Of a DNA stretch of 64,000 bases, positions 50,337 to 58,389 are shown one piece after another (position 1 is the stretch's first letter; every line of letters begins with the position of its first letter). The translations under genes were made by a program, and so were the position numbers. The notes below the pieces were generated by a model. That model saw nothing but the letters and a program-made list of their open reading frames with translations. It did not search any database and was not told the DNA's origin. This DNA comes from Fluviicola sp. (GTDB lineage Bacteria > Bacteroidota > Bacteroidia > Flavobacteriales_D > Crocinitomicaceae): contig NZ_JBCNJT010000004.1 in the NCBI RefSeq assembly GCF_039596395.1, positions 248,001-312,000 on the forward strand. Reading direction: 5' to 3'.

Positions 50337-52075
50337 GACAATACGTTGTATTTCGTTATTACTAATTCTGTTTTCAAGCCTCTTTCGCTGCTGGTTTCGT
50401 TGATTGTTGCCTGTAATTTCCGCGCCATGGAACGGATGAGTTTCGCACCGAAATGCGTTCCTTCCGTGATATTCGATTTCCCGTTGCCATTATCCGCAAC
50501 AACCAGGAAGAGTTTCTTGTCGCGCAATTTCAAGGACAGGCCGATCTGTGGGTTTTCCTGTTTATCGAATGCATACTTGCAGGAATTCATCACCAATTCC
50601 GCCACGATCAAACCGATGGGCAATGCTGTTTCGATGTCCAGGCTCAGGTTGTCACACTCCGAATTCAGGAAAATTTCTTTATTCACCTCTTTCTTGAAAT
50701 GCGTAACCAGGTCGTTTACCAATTCTGCCAAATAAGGCCCGATCTGCACCGCACGGATATTTTCAGACTGGTACAATTTCTGGTGGATCATGGAAATGGC
50801 ATTGATCCGGTTCATGCTCGCATCAATGAGTTTAATCGATTCCGGATCTTTCAATTCCCGCGACTGTAAGTCCAAAATTGCGGAAATGATCTGCAGGTTG
50901 TTCTTTACCCGGTGATGCACTTCGCCCATCATGAATTCCTTTTGTTCCAGGTTGGCCTGTGTCATGATGTACTTTTGCTCCAGCAGTACATTGATCCGTT
51001 TTTTATTCCGGAACAGGAAAAACAACAGCACGGACACCAGCAACACAATAAAAATAATAATCAGTAAAATGACCATCTGCCACCAATGCTGTTCTTCTTC
51101 GGCCCGTTGTTTCAGCTTCAGGTCCTTGACCTCAAAACGCGCCTGCATTTCTGCCAGGGCGTCGCTTTTTTCCTGCGTAAAGATCGTGTCGCTCAAAACG
51201 GTATACTCATTCAGGCTTTCGTAAGCTTTTTGGTATTCTCCCAAACCGGAATAAATCCGCGACAAAGTTTCATGAACAAATACTTCCCGTTCCTTTGCCC
51301 CTGTTGCCTTTGACAATTCCAGGCTTTTGAGCGCGTATTCCTCGGCTTTTTGATAATCTTTCAGATCAAGGTAGCAGTTCGCTGTTCCGTTATAGGCAGA
51401 AATCAGGTTGAAATCGCTGCGGTAGGTTTTGAAATTTGCCGCAGACTTTTCGAAATAAGCAATGGCCTTGTGCAAATCTCCTTCGTCGTAATAGATCTTG
51501 GCCAGTGAATTATAAGCTGCCCCCAAACCTTCCGGGTAGTTTTTCCGGTTGTAGATCCCAATGGCTTCCAGGAAATTCTTTTTCGCTGCTTTGGGTTTGT
51601 TCTGATAAGTAAAAGTGATTCCCTGGTTCACCAATGCATCCGCCAGATCAATTTCAAAGCCGTTCTTTTTACAGAGTTCAATGGCTTTCCGGTAATAGAA
51701 ATCGGCATTCTCATATTGGTACTGGGAAAAATAACACACACCAAGCTGGGAATAGCAATAGGACAAATTCTCCTCGTTCTTTTCCAGTTTGAATAAACGG
51801 ATGGCTTTGTGAAAATAAGAAGTGGCAACGGCAGAATTCCCCTTGATGTCATTGGCAACAGCCAGATTCATGTACGCAAAGGCCTCTCCGGACTGATAAT
51901 CAGATTCTTTTGACAGTTTCAATGCCCGGGTGCTGACGGCGATGGATTTTTCCACGTCATTGGCATACAATTCTTCTGCTTTGAAATTAAGCGAATCTAT
52001 CCTCTCCGTATTCTTTTGGGCAAAAATACAGTTGGCCGTTAAGCCAATACTCAGGAGGAGGAGACTTCGGAACAT
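50333..52075 (-). CDS. TPR-containing HisKA_2 histidine kinase
   Basis: 580 residues from the ATG at 52075, set by the signal peptide (FRSLLLLSIGLTANCIFAQ). About seven TPR repeats fill 25-310 in the periplasm; a single span lies at about 332-355. The kinase core has GEVHHRVKNNLQIISAILDLQ (phospho-His at 387 or 388) and an HATPase with VAELVMNSCKYAF and DNGNGKS. This is the HisKA_2 type, not the His_kinase/LytS type that usually serves LytTR regulators. Overlaps the regulator gene downstream by 4 bases. Confidence 0.92.
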   Translation of the reverse strand: MFRSLLLLSIGLTANCIFAQKNTERIDSLNFKAEELYANDVEKSIAVSTRALKLSKESDYQSGEAFAYMNLAVANDIKGNSAVATSYFHKAIRLFKLEKNEENLSYCYSQLGVCYFSQYQYENADFYYRKAIELCKKNGFEIDLADALVNQGITFTYQNKPKAAKKNFLEAIGIYNRKNYPEGLGAAYNSLAKIYYDEGDLHKAIAYFEKSAANFKTYRSDFNLISAYNGTANCYLDLKDYQKAEEYALKSLELSKATGAKEREVFVHETLSRIYSGLGEYQKAYESLNEYTVLSDTIFTQEKSDALAEMQARFEVKDLKLKQRAEEEQHWWQMVILLIIIFIVLLVSVLLFFLFRNKKRINVLLEQKYIMTQANLEQKEFMMGEVHHRVKNNLQIISAILDLQSRELKDPESIKLIDASMNRINAISMIHQKLYQSENIRAVQIGPYLAELVNDLVTHFKKEVNKEIFLNSECDNLSLDIETALPIGLIVAELVMNSCKYAFDKQENPQIGLSLKLRDKKLFLVVADNGNGKSNITEGTHFGAKLIRSMARKLQATINETSSERGLKTELVITKYNVLS

Positions 52076-52290
52076 CTTCACACCAAATTTAACATCATTT
52101 ACTCGAAAATATCCGGTAAACACCCTTTTTTTTTGAGTACTCACCACCCGTTCCCGACTTTCGCAGCGCAAAACTGTGTATGAAGAATCAATGAACCATT
52201 CCCCTTATTTCCCCGGGCAATTTGCTTCTGTTGCAAGCTGCCATACCAGTAAGAAAACAAATTAACCATCAAATCAACCTGTAATCGAAG

Positions 52291-52737
52291 ATGATGTTTA
52301 CAGAAACAATAACGTTTAAACATTGGGTGTTCGAAGTCCCGAGTAAATTAACCCGGAAAATCTATTCGAACACCCTGTGTGGTTACTCGGAATACCACGT
52401 ACAGGAGTTCCGTTCCTTTTTCAAGTATTACGACGAGATCTTTACTCCCGAAATCAAAGACCTGCTGCATAAACTCGGCATTGATTACAAAAAAGACACC
52501 TTTCTGAAGCTGGTTCAGGATAAAGGCAAACAATCCTACATCGTTACCTACCAGTTTTTGGGAAGTATGGAAGTAAATTCTCCCGGGCGCATGCAGGAAC
52601 CTTTTATTTTAGACGAGTTGGAATATGAGCCCGTTTCCGGACAAACCAGTATTGCTTTCTACCAGGTCGAAGAAACGATGATCGGGAAAGAGATTATTTA
52701 TGCGGAACTTCTTTTTATTATCCCGGATAATATCTGA
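52291..52737 (+). CDS. Hypothetical protein
   Basis: 148 residues, no signal peptide or membrane span, rich in Phe/Tyr/Glu: YSNTLCGYSEYHVQEFRSFFKYYDEIF and MQEPFILDELEYEPVSGQTSIAFYQVEETM. Mixed alpha/beta. No family recognised. It stands between divergent transcripts with no close partner. Confidence 0.62.
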   Translation: MMFTETITFKHWVFEVPSKLTRKIYSNTLCGYSEYHVQEFRSFFKYYDEIFTPEIKDLLHKLGIDYKKDTFLKLVQDKGKQSYIVTYQFLGSMEVNSPGRMQEPFILDELEYEPVSGQTSIAFYQVEETMIGKEIIYAELLFIIPDNI

Positions 52738-52785
52738 TCCGGCGATTTAAAGCAGGCCCGAACCGCCGGATTTGCGGAAAAATTC

Positions 52786-53769
52786 CTATTCCTTCACGAT
52801 TTTATACCTGTGATCGCTGATCTGCAGAAAATACAATCCTGCTCCATAACCGGAAAGATCTACCTGGAACTGTTTTTTGTTTAAGATTTGTACATCTGCT
52901 GAAACCGATCTTCCCGAAGCGTCAAACACTCCTGCAAAATCATTTGCGGAAGCATTCACGGTCAGTAACCCTTTTGCCGGATTCGGGTAGAGTGTTACTT
53001 CGTCATTTTCACACGTCAGGCTTGCAACGGAGAGCATTTCTTCTGTTCCGTCTACATCTGTTAAAAGCAAGCGGTAATAACTTGTTCCGCTGAGCGGATT
53101 ATCAACCCGGTACGAATAATCGGTCCGTGTCTGGGAACTGAATTGTGCCTTCACTTGTGCTTCTTCCTTCCAGGAAAGGCCATCGGCTGAACTTTCAATG
53201 GTAAAATGATCCGTGCGGGATTCGCTTTCGGTAGTCCAGTTTAAAAGCCCGGAACCGCCAGAACAATTTGCTGTAAATGAACTAAGTTCCACCGGAAGGG
53301 CAGAAACAAGAACAAGCTGGACATTATCTACAAGCAGGTTACATGTTTCGGTGGTTGTACCGGTAAAAGTAAGCGTGTGCACAGTGGCTGTCGGTACAAA
53401 ATCCACAAATTCGGTAACCAGGGAAAAAGCCGTTCCGTTTCTCGAAATATTTTTGGAAGCTGCCCCTCCGCTAATTGTTACGGTCATGCTTTGAACAGTT
53501 GGGCCACAACTGGTTCTGCGGGAACACAGGAAAGTAACGCGGTATAAAGCTCCGACCGTTAACCCGGTGATGGTCTGGCAAAGGCCGGCCACGGCATCAA
53601 CTTCTGCTACTACATTTGTATTGGACGAACCTCCGTAAACGGATTCGGCATTTGTTTCAGGGTTACATCCCCAGGAAGCTGTTCCCGAATTGAAGTTTCC
53701 GTTGGCAATAGATTGGGCATACACCTGACAAGACAAGATGCCGCTTAACGCAAGAATAATAAATTTCAT
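52786..53769 (-). CDS. Secreted protein with T9SS type A sorting domain
   Basis: 327 residues. Signal peptide (IILALSGILSCQVYAQ), then a carbohydrate-binding-like jelly roll (IANGNFNSGTASWGC; TFLCSRRTSCG; LLVDNVQLV, about 20-155), a fibronectin-like stretch (LPVELSSFTANCSGGSGLLNWTTESES) and the C-terminal type IX sorting signal VTLYPNPAKGLLTVNA ... GAGLYFLQISDHRYKIVKE. So it is exported through the outer membrane and probably attached to the surface. Ligand unknown. Confidence 0.85.
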   Translation of the reverse strand: MKFIILALSGILSCQVYAQSIANGNFNSGTASWGCNPETNAESVYGGSSNTNVVAEVDAVAGLCQTITGLTVGALYRVTFLCSRRTSCGPTVQSMTVTISGGAASKNISRNGTAFSLVTEFVDFVPTATVHTLTFTGTTTETCNLLVDNVQLVLVSALPVELSSFTANCSGGSGLLNWTTESESRTDHFTIESSADGLSWKEEAQVKAQFSSQTRTDYSYRVDNPLSGTSYYRLLLTDVDGTEEMLSVASLTCENDEVTLYPNPAKGLLTVNASANDFAGVFDASGRSVSADVQILNKKQFQVDLSGYGAGLYFLQISDHRYKIVKE

Positions 53770-53923
53770 TGTAGTTTTTCTTCAGGCTGCAAAACTAGCT
53801 ATTTAGCCAGACTTCCGGCGTTTGGAAACTGTTACTTTTATGCTAAAAAAAACCGAACAGGCTCCTTTTTTAAAAAATGAACTGCTTTTTTGCTTCCCGT
53901 TAGAATTCCTGACAAGAAGCGGA

Positions 53924-54307
53924 TTAAAGTTCCACCAACTCGATCGGTAATCCGTCCGGGTCTTCGAAAAAAGTAAAGCGTTTCCCGGTGAATTCATCGA
54001 TGCGCACCGGTTCGCAGATCACGCCTTTCAGGAGTAATTCGGTGACACAATTGTCCACATGGTCAACCGAAAAAGCCAAATGCCTTAATCCGAGGGCTTC
54101 GGGACGCGAAATTCTTTTCGGTGGATCCGGGAATGAAAACAGTTCCACGCAGTAAACTCCGTTCAGGATAAGGTCCAGTTTATACGATTTCCGGTCTTCG
54201 CGGTAATTTTCCGCCAGGATTTCGAAACCAAGTACTTCCGTGTAAAACCGTTTGGACCTCTCGTAGTCCGAACAAATAATGGCAATGTGATGAATGGATT
54301 TAAGCAC
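53924..54307 (-). CDS. VOC-superfamily (glyoxalase-like) metalloprotein
   Basis: 127 residues forming two beta-alpha-beta-beta-beta modules: HHIAIICSDYERSKRFYTEVLGFEIL and LRHLAFSVDHVDNCVTELL, ending in FFEDPDGLPIELVEL. The metal-binding residues of the lactoylglutathione-lyase pattern (H at 7, E at 55 region, H near 75, E near 124) are in place. Resembles the YaeR/SMU1112c subgroup of unknown substrate. Cytoplasmic. Single gene. Confidence 0.88.
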   Translation of the reverse strand: MLKSIHHIAIICSDYERSKRFYTEVLGFEILAENYREDRKSYKLDLILNGVYCVELFSFPDPPKRISRPEALGLRHLAFSVDHVDNCVTELLLKGVICEPVRIDEFTGKRFTFFEDPDGLPIELVEL

Positions 54308-54358
54308 TGCTAAAAGATCTGTTTTAAAGTTCCAAAATACAATTATTAAGGCAGAAAA

Positions 54359-54403
54359 TGGTTCAAATGGTTCAAATGGTTCAAATGGTTCAAATGGTTC
54401 AAG
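54359..54403. repeat. Five tandem copies of TGGTTCAAA
   Basis: Exact 9-base tandem repeat, five units (last base of the fifth changed to G), between hldD and the VOC gene. Same word as the spacers at 33239 and 60296. Confidence 0.85.
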
Positions 54404-54444
54404 AAATTTATTTTGAATTTTGAATCCGGAAAATTTCTTCCTGA

Positions 54445-55410
54445 TCAGATGTATTTCCCTTCCATCAAATAGTTCTTCACGTAATCCTCGATTCCTTCCT
54501 CCAGTGAATGAAAGGGAACATCATATCCCTGGCCGATCAGTTTCTGCATATTTGCTTCGGTGAAATACTGGTATTTATCGCGGATATCTTCCGGAGTGTC
54601 GATAAAAGAGATATTCGGTTCTTTGCCCAATGCTCTGAACGTATTTTCTGCCAAATCCAGGAAAGTACGTGCTTTTCCGGAACCTAAATTGTAGATCCCC
54701 GACTTCGCGGTTCCTTTCATCAAAAACTCGATCACCGAAACCAAATCCTTCACGTATACGAAATCGCGCATCTGGCCGCCATCCGTATAATTGGGGTTGT
54801 GCGAACGGAACAATTTCATGGAGCCGTGTGCTTTCACCTGGTTAAACGTATGGAAAATCACCGAAGCCATACGCGCCTTGTGGTATTCGTTGGGCCCGTA
54901 AACATTGAAGAATTTCAATCCGTACCAATGCGGCGGTGTTTCTGTTTGCTCCAGCGCCCACATATCAAACCATTGTTTCGACCAGCCGTAAGGATTCAAA
55001 GGCTGCAACAGCGGCATTTTCGATTCGTCGTCGTCGTAGCCCAATTCTCCCAAACCGTAAGTCGCTGCCGAACTTGCATATACCAACGGAATTTGATACT
55101 TCACACAATGGTTCCAAACCATTTTGGAATAGTCCACATTCAATTCGTCAAAAATGGCTTTGTCAAATTCAGTCGTATCCGTACGCGCACCGATGTGCAA
55201 CACGCAAGTTACCTCATCACCGAACTCCTGCATCCACTGATCGAAATCAGCACGCTGAACCATGGCAACAAACAGTTTTCCATCGAGATTGGCCGCTTTT
55301 TCCGTTTTGGAGAAATCGTCCACCAGGATCAAATTATTAATTCCCTTGCTATTCAGGGTCCCAACGATGCAACTTCCGATAAATCCTGCTGCTCCTGTAA
55401 TGACGATCAT
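54445..55410 (-). CDS. hldD: ADP-L-glycero-D-manno-heptose 6-epimerase
   Basis: 321 residues; epimerises ADP-D-glycero-D-manno-heptose for the lipopolysaccharide inner core. SDR fold: GAAGFIGS at 6-13 (NADP), ASSAATYG around 112-119 with the catalytic Ser/Thr region, YGWSK near 141-145 with catalytic Tyr and Lys, and FFNVYGPNEYHK, the family's substrate loop. Implies heptose-containing LPS core. A single gene; no waa cluster is linked. Confidence 0.93.
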   Translation of the reverse strand: MIVITGAAGFIGSCIVGTLNSKGINNLILVDDFSKTEKAANLDGKLFVAMVQRADFDQWMQEFGDEVTCVLHIGARTDTTEFDKAIFDELNVDYSKMVWNHCVKYQIPLVYASSAATYGLGELGYDDDESKMPLLQPLNPYGWSKQWFDMWALEQTETPPHWYGLKFFNVYGPNEYHKARMASVIFHTFNQVKAHGSMKLFRSHNPNYTDGGQMRDFVYVKDLVSVIEFLMKGTAKSGIYNLGSGKARTFLDLAENTFRALGKEPNISFIDTPEDIRDKYQYFTEANMQKLIGQGYDVPFHSLEEGIEDYVKNYLMEGKYI

Positions 55411-55429
55411 CTTCCTTAATTTTAAACAA

Positions 55430-55500
55430 AATTATCAATTATCAGCGGTTTAATTATCAAGAATGAAGTTTTTCCTCCTGATAATTAATAATTGATAATT
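55430..55500. repeat. AATTATCA inverted repeat
   Basis: AATTATCAATTATCAG (55430-55445) is mirrored by CTGATAATTaataATTGATAATT (55478-55500). An intergenic word repeat between hldD and the pterin synthase. Confidence 0.6.
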
Positions 55501-55534
55501 CTCCCCGGATGTTTAACTTCTCACATCAATCCGC

Positions 55535-55542
55535 TATCTTTG
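55535..55542 (+). promoter_or_regulatory. -7 element fixing the second pterin synthase start
   Basis: TATCTTTG lies 18 bases before a TTG codon at 55561. Any start upstream of 55550 would precede the transcript. Confidence 0.55.
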
Positions 55543-55560
55543 TACCCTATTTTTCAAGAC

Positions 55561-55992
55561 TTGGAAACAGTATACATAACACGACGAGAACATTTCAATG
55601 CTGCGCACAAATTGTGGCGCGAAGAATGGTCTGATGAAAAAAATGAAGAAGTATTCGGAAAGTGCAGCAACAAAAACTGGCATGGACACAACTTCGAACT
55701 ATTTGTAACGGTAAAAGGCGAACCCAACCCGGAAACAGGTTTCGTGATCAATCTCAAAGACCTGAGTGTAATCATCAAGGAATTGGTGATCGAGCAACTG
55801 GACCATAAAAACCTGAACCTCGATGTGCCTTTCCTGGCAGGAAAACTCGCTTCCACGGAAAACCTGGCTATTGAAATCTGGAAAATCATCGATTCCCCGA
55901 TCAGAGAAGCCGGCGGCCAGCTTTGCAAAATCAAACTCGTAGAAACCGAGAACAATTTCGTAGAATACTTCGGCGGGAAAGAACCCTTTTAA
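55561..55992 (+). CDS. 6-pyruvoyl-tetrahydropterin synthase family protein (copy 2)
   Basis: 143 residues from a TTG start at 55561 (M-E-T-V-Y...), preferred because the -7 box at 55535 excludes the upstream in-frame TTG at 55492 and because homologues begin here. Zinc ligands H16, H41, H43; catalytic C35 in KCSNKNWHGHNF, spacing C-x5-HGH as in animal PTPS; LDHKNLNLDVPFL and STENLAIEIWKII closely echo the eukaryotic enzyme. Directly upstream of folE (104-base gap), which supplies its substrate dihydroneopterin triphosphate. A tetrahydropterin pathway is therefore likely; QueD activity is the alternative. Confidence 0.85.
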   Translation: METVYITRREHFNAAHKLWREEWSDEKNEEVFGKCSNKNWHGHNFELFVTVKGEPNPETGFVINLKDLSVIIKELVIEQLDHKNLNLDVPFLAGKLASTENLAIEIWKIIDSPIREAGGQLCKIKLVETENNFVEYFGGKEPF

Positions 55993-55999
55993 CTAATTA

Positions 56000-56090
56000 A
56001 AATGTAAAAAGTTAAATGTAAAATGTGGTCCTTATCCATCTTCATTTCACACTTATCTCCTTTTTACATTTCACATATTACATTTCACAT
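56000..56090. repeat. AAATGTAAA inverted word repeat
   Basis: AAATGTAAAAA (56000-56010) and its exact complement TTTTTACATTT (56061-56071), with extra copies AAATGTAAAATGTG and TTTCACATATTACATTTCACAT. Fills the PTPS-folE gap. Confidence 0.6.
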
Positions 56091-56096
56091 AGACTC

Positions 56097-56687
56097 ATGA
56101 GCGAATTTCATTACAACGACGACACAACTGAAAACATTTCCGGCATTTACAGAACCATTCTTTCTCAAATCGGGGAAGACCCGCAGCGTGAAGGCTTATT
56201 GAAAACTCCCGAACGCGTAGCAAAAGCTTTGCAATTCCTGACACAGGGCTACGATATCAAACCGGAAGAAATTCTCAAAAGCGCTTTGTTCCACGAAGAA
56301 TATTCCGAAATGGTGATCGTGAAAGACATCGAGGTATATTCCATGTGCGAACACCACATGCTGCCTTTCTTCGGGAAAGCACACATTGCCTATATCCCCA
56401 ACGGAACAATTGTAGGCCTGAGCAAAATTCCGCGCGTAGTGGATGCGTTCAGCCGCAGGTTGCAGGTACAGGAGCGCTTGACGATCGAAATCCGCGATTG
56501 TATCCAGGAAACTCTGAAACCGAAAGGGGTAGCTGTTGTTTTGGAATGCCAGCACATGTGTATGCAGATGCGTGGCGTACAGAAACAAAATTCCGTAACA
56601 ACTTCCAGCGCATTTACAGGATTATTCCTGAGTAACGATTCTACCCGAAAAGAGTTTATTAATTTAGTGCAGGCAAAATTGCATTAA
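56097..56687 (+). CDS. folE: GTP cyclohydrolase I
   Basis: 196 residues from the ATG of MSEFHYND; the upstream in-frame ATG lies in repeat DNA. Converts GTP to dihydroneopterin triphosphate for folate and other pterins. Motifs: [22 protein letters not shown] (zinc Cys and catalytic His), [22 protein letters not shown], and the second zinc Cys in [12 protein letters not shown]. Paired with PTPS copy 2. Confidence 0.96.
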   Translation: MSEFHYNDDTTENISGIYRTILSQIGEDPQREGLLKTPERVAKALQFLTQGYDIKPEEILKSALFHEEYSEMVIVKDIEVYSMCEHHMLPFFGKAHIAYIPNGTIVGLSKIPRVVDAFSRRLQVQERLTIEIRDCIQETLKPKGVAVVLECQHMCMQMRGVQKQNSVTTSSAFTGLFLSNDSTRKEFINLVQAKLH

Positions 56688-56721
56688 ATCAAAGAGATAA
56701 CACTAAAACTCACTACACTGC

Positions 56722-58389
56722 ATGATCAAAAAAACCACCTTTTTAATTGCTTTGCTGGCTTCATTTTTTGCCGGTGCAATAGCTTATGGTTCGGAAGGAT
56801 TGAAATTTTCGCTGGAAAAAACCATTGTGGTGGTCCAGGCCGGCGGAACTTACCAAACCACGAATTATTTCGAAGGTTCCAACGAAACGGGCACCGACCA
56901 AACATTCTATTTTTCGATCAGTGAAACGGAAAGCCTGCTGTCAAAACAAGGAACGTTCACCATCAACGGCAGGCCCCAAAAAATCAAGTTTGAGTCCAAT
57001 CTCACGGTTTCTACCATCAACTGGAGCTCTGTTTTCAACGGACTGAGAACATACAGCTTCTCCATTCCCCCGAATTGCCTGTTCAAGTTTGAATATCAAA
57101 CCTCAGCTACCGAACTCATGTTCCTGACGGATATCTACAAAGACGGGATCAATGATGCTGATGATTTCTTCTACGAAATCACACTTCCGGATAATATGGA
57201 GGCTTCGTTCCGGCATCGGGCAGAAAAGAAGTCCGGGCATTTTGTGATTGCCAGCCAGGATTTTCTTCCGGATGAAGAACGTATCTACTTTTTGGTGCAC
57301 CCGAAAGGCGCGGAACCCAATGCGTATTTCAACGAATGGTTTGAGCAGAAAATCGAAGATCACGGCTCCATCAATCCCGGTTATCTTCCGGAAAATATTA
57401 TGACGCTTTCCAAAAAAGGAAAATCATTGGAACTTGCGCAGGCTTGTTACGAGTACGTACAGGAAAACATCGTTTACCTGGATATCGAAAACGGGTTGAA
57501 CGCACTCATTCCCCGGAAAGCCAATCAAACCATCATCAACAAATACGGCGACTGCAAGGACATGGCCATGCTTTTGCACCAGATGCTTCAGTTTTTCGGT
57601 TTTGAATCGTACCTGACCGTTTCAAAAACATCCATCAAAAAAGATGTTTACGATTTTCCTTCCATTGCCATGGCTAACCACATGATTGTTTCGCTGGTTT
57701 GGGAAAACCGAATCATTTACCTCGACGGTACGGAAAAACAATGCCTGTTCGGAGATCCGAGCCTTCAGATCCTGGGAACGGAAGCTTTCCTGCTCCAAAA
57801 GAAAACAGACGCATATCAAAACGTTCCGGGTACTTTGCTGTTCCAGCCGAACCTGTCTTTCGATTACGAGTTCTACCTCAATGCTTCCAATCAGCCGGCA
57901 TACCGGTTGAAAATGAACTTCCGGGAAAAATTCGCGCTGATCTTTGCACACCTATACAAATACACCGACAATTCCTCCACGATGAAAAAGGTTGTCGATT
58001 ACCTGATCCCGTATGCACACCAGATCGACAGTTCGTTTACCGACAAACACCAGACTTCGATCTATGTTTCGAGTACACTTCCGGCTTCTTACTACAATGT
58101 GGTGAATGACAACCAGTACATCGATCTGAAGTGCCTGCCCGAAATGACGAAACTGATGCACGTGGTTTACAACGGCGACAGTGCGCGTTTCGATGCGGAT
58201 TTTCACTTCTCATTCAATCACCTGAAATTCAAACCGGGTTTTGATACCGGGAAAGGCATTGATCTGGAAACAGCAACTACACAAACGAAATTCCACATGC
58301 ACCTCACGAAGGAAAATTCCGGAAGCAAAGGCGCATTGGTCAATTATTGGAAAACTTATATTCTTAAACCTGCAACATATCAACCATGA
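56722..58389 (+). CDS. Exported transglutaminase-domain protein
   Basis: 555 residues with signal peptide (FLIALLASFFAGAIAYG). An N-terminal beta-rich domain (DUF3857-like, about 25-230) leads to a transglutaminase core with C278 in YGDCKDMAMLLHQML, H320 in ANHMIVS and D335 in YLDGT, a complete triad. The remainder is beta-rich. Probably periplasmic. Its stop overlaps the next gene's start by 4 bases (ATGA), so the two are made together. Confidence 0.85.
   Translation: MIKKTTFLIALLASFFAGAIAYGSEGLKFSLEKTIVVVQAGGTYQTTNYFEGSNETGTDQTFYFSISETESLLSKQGTFTINGRPQKIKFESNLTVSTINWSSVFNGLRTYSFSIPPNCLFKFEYQTSATELMFLTDIYKDGINDADDFFYEITLPDNMEASFRHRAEKKSGHFVIASQDFLPDEERIYFLVHPKGAEPNAYFNEWFEQKIEDHGSINPGYLPENIMTLSKKGKSLELAQACYEYVQENIVYLDIENGLNALIPRKANQTIINKYGDCKDMAMLLHQMLQFFGFESYLTVSKTSIKKDVYDFPSIAMANHMIVSLVWENRIIYLDGTEKQCLFGDPSLQILGTEAFLLQKKTDAYQNVPGTLLFQPNLSFDYEFYLNASNQPAYRLKMNFREKFALIFAHLYKYTDNSSTMKKVVDYLIPYAHQIDSSFTDKHQTSIYVSSTLPASYYNVVNDNQYIDLKCLPEMTKLMHVVYNGDSARFDADFHFSFNHLKFKPGFDTGKGIDLETATTQTKFHMHLTKENSGSKGALVNYWKTYILKPATYQP

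Noticed and set aside
54359-54403. Short regular repeats as a CRISPR array
   Set aside because: Nine-base units without spacers; a simple tandem repeat.
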